Source of the DNA: Oscillospiraceae bacterium
GTDB lineage: Bacteria; Bacillota; Clostridia; Oscillospirales; Ruminococcaceae
Assembly: GCA_009777725.1 (NCBI GenBank)
Contig: WRLG01000019.1
Coordinates: 1-62,502 of the forward strand
Reading direction: 5' to 3'
Length of the DNA: 62,502 nt
Below are positions 1 through 6,094 of this stretch, piece by piece. Positions within the stretch are counted from its first letter, which is position 1. Every line of letters starts with the position of its first letter. The notes under the pieces are model-generated. The model did no database searches. It worked only from the letters and a program-made list of their open reading frames with translations, and was not told where the DNA came from. Made by a program: the position numbers and the translations under genes.

Positions 1-2
1 TG

Positions 3-224
3 GCTATTCGGGAACGTATTGCCGGCAAGCGGTTGTCATCATCTCCGACATGGCGGATTACCGAAGTGATTGCGACCTGCAAGCCGAGCCTGCTGATTGA
101 TATTCAAACCAAAATGCAACAAGGCAAAGGGGCGGGGTATGAGCGTTGGGCGAAACATCATAATCTCAAACAGATGGCTCAAACACTTATCTATCTTCAA
201 GAAATGGAAATGTTTCTAAATTAG
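3..224 (+). pseudogene. Relaxase (mobilization nuclease) internal fragment
   Basis: The frame is open from the window edge and reads IRERIAGKRL..., then GKGAGYERWAKHHNLKQMAQ and TLIYLQE. That block is characteristic of the region just after the catalytic domain in relaxases of clostridial conjugative/mobilizable elements, which nick oriT and pilot DNA. Homology stops at YLQE and only five foreign residues follow before a stop, so the long C-terminal region of the family is missing. From about position 203 the DNA instead encodes the 5'-nucleotidase tail in another frame. The 5' end lies outside the window. I read it as a relic of an integrated element cut by a deletion or recombination. Confidence 0.75.
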
Positions 225-1045
225 CAAAAACAATTGATTTAACTGACAAAAACGACCTCATTCCCGATGAAAAAATAGTTGCGGTAATTGAGATGGAGGA
301 AACAAAAATTGAGGCAATCACTGCGGTTGTCGTGGGTTATACTCCGGTGTGGTTGGAGGGCGAGCGTGAGTTTGTCCGCAAAGCAGAAACCAACTTGGCA
401 AACGCAATAACCGATTCGCTCATACATGCCACAAATGCACAAATTGCGATTTATAACGGCGGCGGTATTCGCGAGAGTATTGAGCCGGGAGAAATCACAA
501 TGGGGCAAGTTTTGACGGTTTTGCCATTCTCGAATTTAGTTGTGACTGTCCAACTTTCCGGTGCGGATATTCTGAAAGCGTTGGAACATGGCGTGAGCGA
601 ATACCCTGAATTAGCGGGTTCGTATGTTCAAGTTGCGGGGCTGGAATTTGAGTTTGACCCCGTTGCGGAATCGGGGAAAAGGATTGCCACAGTTAAGTTG
701 TCGGACGGCAGTTTTCTTGAACCGGAACAAATCTACACCGTTTCAACGATTGAGTATTTGGCACTCGGCGGCGATGGTTATGATATGTTGGCGAACGGTC
801 AAAACTTGGTATATTACGACGGTGATGCCGATGCATTTGTGAATTACTTAAAAACTAAACCCAACATAAAATCGGAGGCTGAGGGCAGAGTTTCCGCCGT
901 TAATAGCGTTTTTGAAATTGCGGAGACGGGCGATTCAGCGTTTCCGAAAACGGGTAATTCTGTTCATATAATTATGTGGATTTTTGTGAGTTCGGTTGTT
1001 GTTTTAGGTGTAGCGACATTTTCTGCGGAGCGGAAGTGCAAATAA
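203..1045 (+). pseudogene. 5'-nucleotidase C-terminal domain with sortase-type anchor, N-terminus lost
   Basis: Reading in the frame of position 203, the protein runs NGNVSKLAKTIDLTDKND and then a 5'-nucleotidase C-terminal domain, with the substrate-pocket signatures YNGGGIRESIEPGEIT and ALGGDGYDML. It ends with FPKTGN, a hydrophobic helix and the basic tail SAERKCK, an LPXTG-like cell-wall sorting signal. Intact enzymes of this family (surface nucleotidase/UshA type) carry an N-terminal metallophosphatase domain of some 300 residues; here it has been replaced by the relaxase fragment, so no catalysis is expected. An ATG at 293 could still start a 250-residue peptide, but it has no clear ribosome site or signal peptide. 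Confidence 0.8.
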
Positions 1046-1070
1046 GAATAATGTCCACATAACAAAAAAA

Positions 1071-1313
1071 TCACCCCAACCTCGCAACCACCTCCCGCAA
1101 AACCTTATTAGTCTTCCCCGTAACCCTCGCCGACAACCGCTTAACCTTATCAATTGACCATCGCACCCCAACTTTCTCAAACTCAAACATTATTTCCACC
1201 GCCTTGAAACCCTTACAACGCTGAATAAAAACAAATAATTCGTCCGCAGTAAACGCCGCTTGCTCAATGATTTTCTGCTGTTCTGACTTGATAAAAACAG
1301 TAAAATCCGGCAT
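1071..1313 (-). CDS. Small protein of unknown function (80 aa)
   Basis: I do not recognise this protein. The start at 1313 (MPDFTVFIKSEQQ...) is chosen because GGAGAGGA lies just upstream; the longer open frame has no ribosome site. It is rich in Lys, Val and Phe, has no membrane segment or Cys, and ends with a basic stretch (KVKRLSARVTGKTNKVLREV). It is the last gene of the minus-strand run VirD4-like, ClpP-like, DUF2130, and lies 103 bp after the DUF2130 stop, so it may be a late member of that operon. Confidence 0.5.
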   Translation of the reverse strand: MPDFTVFIKSEQQKIIEQAAFTADELFVFIQRCKGFKAVEIMFEFEKVGVRWSIDKVKRLSARVTGKTNKVLREVVARLG

Positions 1314-1416
1314 ATATTCCTCTCCATTCCACATAATAATAAGCCAACCCACGCCGTTAAATGCGGGTTGGCAAAATGATATTTTTACAGGCAATTTACC
1401 AAACAAATAAATATGA

Positions 1417-2414
1417 CTATGCGGCAGTTTCCGCAGTTTCTGTTTCAATCAGCAAAAACTTCTGCAAGTCGCTGCCTGTCAGACCCTGAAGGTCGCCGTA
1501 GAAACTGTGAGCATTGTCAATTACACCGCGAATCGCCTTTTCCTGCCGCCCCCAACGCAGGTTGGCAGAACGCTTTTCTTTTTCGATTTCGTCTTGCAAA
1601 ATCCTGTAATTGCTGATTATAACCCTAATTCGATTAGCGAACTCTGCCCCCGTCAGGTATTGATATATCCGCTCCATTTTAGCATCTTTGTTAACGGAGT
1701 TGTGGTTCGCCGTGTAAACTTGCAAAATGGTGCTCCGAAGGGCAGTTCCGAGTGCAAGGGCAAGGTTTGGTCTGACTACCCAGATGTTACTTCCGAGATT
1801 ATGAATCTCGCCGAACTCTTTAGGCATGTTTTTGGCAACAAGTATACCAATAGCCGCACCCGCATCAAGCATATCGTTTTTCAGTTTAGCAATCCAGTCA
1901 TTTGACCACATCGCATTTTTTGATTCCCACAGCATTATACCGCAATCTTCAAGCCGCTTATTTTTGACAATCTGCTTGACATCGGCACCTCTTACACCTT
2001 TTTTAATTCCATTAATGGTATCTGCCGGAAACTCGTTTAGCAGAAGATTTTCCATTTCGTTCTCTAAAACCTCGCCTTGAATTTGAATTGAGCCCTGTTC
2101 GGCTTTTCTCATAGCGGCATCCAACACTTTTTTGTGTCATTAAGTTGCTTTTGTAGCTCCAGTTCCTTGTAACGCTGAGCTTCGTCCGCCTGTTTTCTGA
2201 CATCTTCCCTGATTTGCTCGGTTTGGGCAATTTGAAACCTGATTTGCTCATCAATAAAAGCCTTGGCAATCGCTTGCTCATCGGCTCTCGCCCTCGCGAT
2301 TTCCTGTTGATGCCACTGATGATATTCCGCCAACATTCTTGATTCAACCTGCTGTTCGAGAGCCTTTTCAATTTCAAGCTCCGAGCCGCATATGGTGCAT
2401 TTTATTGTGTTCAT
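1417..2414 (-). CDS. DUF2130 protein, split by a -1 frameshift
   Basis: Two overlapping frames together make one DUF2130 protein of about 330 residues. The first (2414-2109) starts MNTIKCTICGSE with a CxxC pair and a long Gln/Glu/Arg-rich coiled coil. The second (2127-1417) carries the conserved domain with RGADVKQIV and CGIMLWESKNAMWSNDWI. From memory DUF2130 has been proposed to be PD-(D/E)XK-like; the D...ESK pattern fits, but activity is not shown. The join falls in an A6 run where reading A_AAA_AAG with a -1 slip restores the expected KKVLDAAMRKAE. Either one A has been lost (real mutation or sequencing error) or this is programmed frameshifting. GGAGCAAC precedes the start; the gene lies 26 bp after the ClpP-like gene. 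Confidence 0.75.
2127..2133 (-). promoter_or_regulatory. A_AAA_AAG slippery heptamer inside the DUF2130 gene
   Basis: On the minus strand the zero frame reads ACA AAA AAG TGT. The last A of ACA plus AAA AAG forms the classic bacterial -1 slippery heptamer (the dnaX type). A -1 slip at exactly this place gives the DUF2130 reading GTG TTG GAT GCC. Whether it is a programmed site or a one-base deletion in an A7 run cannot be told from sequence. Confidence 0.5.
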
Positions 2415-2440
2415 AATTTGTTGCTCCTTTATAATATTAT

Positions 2441-3016
2441 TTATAGTATATTTGATTCCGCCACACCGTCCACCAACCCATATTCAACCGCCCCTGCCGC
2501 CGACATGTAATAATCCCTGTCGCAATCTGCGGTTATAATATCGGCAGACTTTCCGGTAACAGCAACAAGTATTTCGGTCAGCTTTTGCTTTGTCTGAACG
2601 ATATGCGCCGCCTGTCTTTCAATGTCCGATGCCTGACCGACCGCACCGCCCAAAGGTTGATGTATCATCATCTCGGCGAAAGGTGTGATAAACCTCTTGC
2701 CTTTACTGCCGCAGGAAACGATTACAGCCCCCATACTTGCGGCGGTTCCGGTGCAGATTGTGACAATATCGCTTTTGCAGCGATTCATTGCGTCAACAAC
2801 AGAAAGCCCTGCTGAAACAATCCCGCCGGGGCTGTTAACGTAAATGCGAATATCATCATCGCTTATGCTATCAAGATATTCAAGCTGAAAGACCGTCTCC
2901 ATTGCGGTCCGGTCGGTTATTTCACCGATAATGGATATTTTTCTGTTTTCGGCAAAGATATGCGATGTTAAATCCACGAAATCTTTACCGCTTTTGTCAA
3001 CTTTCTTAATATACAT
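2441..3016 (-). CDS. ClpP-type serine protease
   Basis: A 191-residue ClpP-fold peptidase. The whole catalytic triad is visible: Ser94 in GTAASMGAVI, His119 in MMIHQPLGG and Asp168 in DCDRDYYMSA. The oxyanion glycine loop VNSPGGIVSAG (60-70) is also present. The length matches housekeeping ClpP (about 195), but the sequence is divergent (FITPFAEMMIHQ, VDGVAESNIL end) and it sits in a mobile-element remnant. Its first codons overlap the end of the VirD4-like gene by 11 bp, implying translational coupling. It needs an AAA+ partner; none is in this operon, although a ClpC-like gene exists at 58.8 kb. It could process an element-encoded protein or degrade a host factor. Confidence 0.85.
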   Translation of the reverse strand: MYIKKVDKSGKDFVDLTSHIFAENRKISIIGEITDRTAMETVFQLEYLDSISDDDIRIYVNSPGGIVSAGLSVVDAMNRCKSDIVTICTGTAASMGAVIVSCGSKGKRFITPFAEMMIHQPLGGAVGQASDIERQAAHIVQTKQKLTEILVAVTGKSADIITADCDRDYYMSAAGAVEYGLVDGVAESNIL

Positions 3017-4496
3017 ATGGTTGCTCCTCTTCTTTCTTTATTGTTTCCGTTAGAAACGGCGTTGGTACAACTTCGTTTTGCAAATCGTGTAAAAACACAA
3101 GCGGCATGTAAGATTCAACCGTAAGTTCGCTTAGCTTGGATATATTCTTAATTTGATAATCAGCATAACTATTCAGAAAATCATATTGGTCAATATCAGC
3201 CAGCAATGTCAGATATTTTAATTCATCGCGAAAGTATACAGCCTCTTTGTGTTCCCGCGTTTTCTTCAGTGCTTTAAGCCTTTCTACAGAGATTATCGGC
3301 TCGTCCTCGTCCCTATCGGTAATGCAGGTTTTACCGCACATTTCAGATATATATTTAAGCATTTCAATGTCGGAACTTTGTAAGAATAACGTATTTTTGC
3401 AATTCCCTATAATTGTAGAAGCCGCCTCGCGGTACACCGATTCTAATTGGGTTTTTGATTGGCAGACAAGATACCACCGCATCTCGCGGCTTCGGCTTGC
3501 CGAGATTTTCGCTTTCATGTCATTAATTCTCAAATTACAAAACTCATCACAAACCCAATTAATACGGCAATCAGGAGCTTGTTTATTCTGATATTTATCC
3601 GAAAAAGCATCAAGCAACTGGCAGTAAAACGTATCAATCAGCAAGCCGGATATTTCGTCATAAGCCGAAGTTTCGTCCGGAATAATCAGAAAAACACAAG
3701 TTGGTTTTGTATACATATCGTTAACTTCAAATGTAGATACAGACAGCATTTTCAGCAACTTTTCCTGCATCAGAAAATCCTTAAAAGCACTTAAGGTAAA
3801 GCCTAAAACGCTCGAAAACATTTTTTCTGCGGCGGCTATCGAATAAAATCCCCTTAACATCGAAAGCGAGGAATTATTAATATCGTCCCAGTAAGTTTCT
3901 ACAATATGTTTCAAGAGCATTGTCCCGTTGTAATTGCAGAAATTTGAAAGTGTAAGAATATTGATATATTTATGGTATTCCGGCTTATTTCGGCAGACTT
4001 CAAACAGGATATGTATGGTCGGAATGAGCTGTTCTTCTGCCGTAATGTGCCAAATTGGGTCATTGTCTGCAGAATATTTTGTCATCAGCGCGTTTACGAG
4101 TGAAACAACAGCCGCCATCGCTTTGTCTGTTTTTCCGGCGCAATATAGCCTAAAAGCGTGTTCAAAGATGTTATAGCCATCGCCGTCAAAATTCTTGAAA
4201 TCGATAAACACCGTATTGTGCCCTTTTTCGTTCAGAAAACCAATCATTTTCGGGTCGGACGACAATTCGCCCTCAACATCGGTGACAAACATAGATTCTC
4301 TCGCCCCGGCAAGCATTGTAATTAACGGGCGGATACAGCATCGCGTTTTCTTTGAGCCTGTTTCCCCAAATATTATTGTGTGTTCCGTTTCATTATTTAC
4401 GATGGCATCAGTCTTGTCAATTAAAAGCGGAATCCCGCTTGCGGCGTGTTTATCCCGGCTAAAATCTGCCCTATCAAACAATTCCGTGATTTCCAT
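3006..4496 (-). CDS. Soluble VirD4/TraG-like ATPase (T4CP family)
   Basis: 496 residues resembling the ATPase core of type IV coupling proteins. Walker A is at 44-51 (GETGSKKT, with the usual Gly before the catalytic Lys replaced by Lys). Next come the family blocks FVTDVEGELSSDP and VFIDFKNFDGDGYNIFEHA, Walker B at 312-319 (INWVCDEF), and a motor-type SKTQLESVYREAA helix near 347. The N-terminal membrane helices of true coupling proteins are absent, so the protein should be cytosolic. It overlaps the ClpP-like gene by 11 bp. The start at 4496 follows an in-frame TGA; reading through it would add 22 residues. It may be a relic of conjugation machinery or part of a separate ATPase-protease system. 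Confidence 0.75.
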   Translation of the reverse strand: MEITELFDRADFSRDKHAASGIPLLIDKTDAIVNNETEHTIIFGETGSKKTRCCIRPLITMLAGARESMFVTDVEGELSSDPKMIGFLNEKGHNTVFIDFKNFDGDGYNIFEHAFRLYCAGKTDKAMAAVVSLVNALMTKYSADNDPIWHITAEEQLIPTIHILFEVCRNKPEYHKYINILTLSNFCNYNGTMLLKHIVETYWDDINNSSLSMLRGFYSIAAAEKMFSSVLGFTLSAFKDFLMQEKLLKMLSVSTFEVNDMYTKPTCVFLIIPDETSAYDEISGLLIDTFYCQLLDAFSDKYQNKQAPDCRINWVCDEFCNLRINDMKAKISASRSREMRWYLVCQSKTQLESVYREAASTIIGNCKNTLFLQSSDIEMLKYISEMCGKTCITDRDEDEPIISVERLKALKKTREHKEAVYFRDELKYLTLLADIDQYDFLNSYADYQIKNISKLSELTVESYMPLVFLHDLQNEVVPTPFLTETIKKEEEQPYVY

Positions 4497-4499
4497 GTT

Positions 4500-4568
4500 T
4501 CATGCAAATCTCGCTTCAGGTTCGGGGTAAACATATCTGTTCCATGATGACTCAAATTTGTAATTCAT
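4500..4568 (-). other. In-frame 22-codon leader or truncated N-terminus of the VirD4-like gene
   Basis: A short frame MNYKFESSWNRYVYPEPEAR.. with AGCAGGTG upstream ends in TGA one codon before the ATG of the VirD4-like gene, in the same frame. This looks like the original N-terminus of the ATPase interrupted by one nonsense change (for example TGG to TGA); it could also be a real leader peptide. TGA is a normal stop elsewhere in the window, so recoding is unlikely. Confidence 0.5.
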
Positions 4569-5045
4569 AATCGCACCTGCTTTCCTTAAAATTACTTTTG
4601 CTCTGCTCAATAATCTCGCCGTCAAGATAACGCTTTGTGTGTGATTAACATAATGAAGCCGTTATTGTCCATATTCTGAATTTTTCACCCTTTCTAAACA
4701 TAATTAAATCGGGTGCTGCTCAATCAACGCCCGATTCTTTGAAAATTTTCAACTTGCGTCAGGTTCACCTCTAAACCCGTAAAATACAACCAGTCCCACT
4801 TTATCACTTTACCAAAATATATCCCGAACGCTGCTTGCAGCGTTATCCTGAAAACTGAACAACTTAAGCACAAGGCTTCTCAAAATCGGAGCTTACAATT
4901 ATTCCCATAAAAGCAACAACGCCCCCGACTTACTCGAGAGCGTTATTCTGATTTTGTTTTTATAAGATTACCGTGATAAAGTAGCCGCCGTTAAAATATA
5001 TGGGTCTATACGGCGTTTGAACGGGGTTCTTATATGAACCGAGAT
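4569..5045. other. Non-coding stretch between the VirD4-like operon and tRNA-Ser
   Basis: I see no convincing gene. On the minus strand, two short frames at about 4570-4680 (MDNNGFIMLITHK, then THKRYLDGEIIEQSK) would join through a one-base shift, so a small decayed gene is possible. The rest is AT-rich with small hairpins (around 4850, AACGCTGC..GCAGCGTT). No strong promoter for the operon was found. Confidence 0.4.
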
Positions 5046-5138
5046 TGGCGGAGAAGGAGGGATTCGAACCCTCGATGAGCTATTAACCCATACACGAGTT
5101 CCAGTCGTGCGCCATAAACCGGGCTAGGCGACTTCTCC
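5046..5138 (-). tRNA. tRNA-Ser (GGA anticodon)
   Basis: The acceptor stem GGAGAAG pairs with CTTCTCC, followed by discriminator G and an encoded CCA. The anticodon loop CTGGAAC gives GGA, reading UCC. A long variable arm and GGTTCGAATCC T-arm make it class II, as expected for serine. The 93 nt length is normal. tRNA 3' ends are common integration sites, and mobile debris lies on both sides, but no duplicated 3' end was found nearby. Confidence 0.95.
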
Positions 5139-5166
5139 GCGTATAACATTCGCACTAATACATGTT

Positions 5167-5195
5167 ATTTTAACATATATTAGTCAGTATGTCAA
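5167..5195 (-). promoter_or_regulatory. Promoter of tRNA-Ser
   Basis: On the minus strand: -35 TTGACA, 17-bp spacer, -10 TAAAAT, about 30 bp before the mature tRNA 5' end. Confidence 0.75.
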
Positions 5196-5300
5196 GGCTT
5201 TTTTTAAAAATCCCGATATTTTTTTCTGCAGTTGTCAATCATTTGGTCTAAAATTCAAAAAAACTTAACAAATGGCAAGAGCGGTTAATATTCCTGTGGT

Positions 5301-5391
5301 CAAGCTGACATCAGCTTGCGCGGTTTCCAAAGGGTGCGTAACCCTTTGGCGGGGAGTTTGAGGGGTAGAAACCCTCATCGGCGGTACGCCG
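5301..5391. repeat. Cluster of four consecutive small hairpins
   Basis: Four short perfect stems follow one another: CAAGCTGA/TCAGCTTG (5301-5318), CCAAAGGG/CCCTTTGG (5327-5349), TGAGGG/CCCTCA (5359-5377) and GGCG/CGCC (about 5380-5391). No frame or promoter is linked to them. Such stacked hairpins resemble palindromic intergenic repeat elements. The surrounding 5196-5480 holds no gene that I can support. Confidence 0.55.
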
Positions 5392-5480
5392 TGACAATTA
5401 TATGAGCCAAATATAGTCGGCAAGCTTTTCGGTCGGGGGTTTTCCCTTGAAAATTCGCATGGGTTTTGTGTTTGTCTAAT

Positions 5481-5780
5481 TTAAATGTTCTGATAATTTC
5501 TCGTTAAACTGGTCCATACTTCTTGAATGTCCGCCTCCTCAAAAATCGTGTGTTGCTTCGGGTGGCTGTGCGGTTGGCGTGACTTGTTCATCAGCGACCG
5601 CCAAGTCCCGTCATACTGCTTGCATCACCGCTTGATGTTTGAGAGTGATTCACGATATTTTTTTTCAGCCTTGCTTTTTCCGTGCTTTAATGCGTATTTT
5701 ACGACACATTCTTTTTTTCTCGCCTTCTTTTTTTCTTCAGAGGCTTGCTTTTTTAGTGCCTTTTGTGCTATACTTTTCAT
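5481..5780 (-). pseudogene. DDE-type transposase N-terminal remnant
   Basis: Starting at 5780 the frame reads MKSIAQKALKKQASEEKKKA, then KYALKHGKSKAEKKYRESLS, then NIKR, TGA (5625-5627), CKQYDGTWRSLMNKSRQPHS, HPKQHT. The segment RWCKQYDGTWRSLMNKS..RPHSHP is typical of the N-terminal helix-turn-helix part of IS481/IS3-like transposases, with TGA where TGG (Trp) is expected. The frame ends at 5481, so the catalytic DDE domain is absent. No flanking inverted repeats were identified. Confidence 0.7.
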
Positions 5781-6094
5781 AGAAACCGTCCCTTTCTGTT
5801 ATTTGGTTAGCTTGGCACTTACCATTATACCACAGTTCGGGTTCAGTTTCTTTTTTATTTAGACCATATCATTGTAACATATACATTTTTTTGTACTTTC
5901 TTGATATTGCTTGGAAAACTTTGCTTTTTAAGTGCTTTTATGTGCTGTAATTTTAATATAACCCGTAATTACAAATGCAACACCAATTGTCGCAAAAAGC
6001 TTAATTCCCCACCCAACCCCCATTTTGTTTTTTGTATTTTTCACAATAAAACGCTCATAATATTCTAAAACGTGCGAAGGAAGGAAACAAAATC
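5781..6094. other. AT-rich intergenic region, no gene seen
   Basis: Strongly AT-rich with no supported frame. The last bases carry GAAGGAAGGAAAC, the ribosome site of the gene at 6095. No consensus promoter could be assigned with confidence. Confidence 0.5.

Noticed and set aside
5046-5138. tRNA-Ser as the attachment site of the neighbouring mobile remnant
   Set aside because: No duplicated tRNA 3' end or integrase was found within the window.
4500-5627. TGA read as Trp (recoding) from two in-frame TGA codons
   Set aside because: Both are in decayed mobile genes; many intact genes in the window end with TGA, so the standard code holds.
5527-5862. Plus-strand 111-codon hydrophobic frame
   Set aside because: It is antisense to the recognisable transposase remnant and has no ribosome site.
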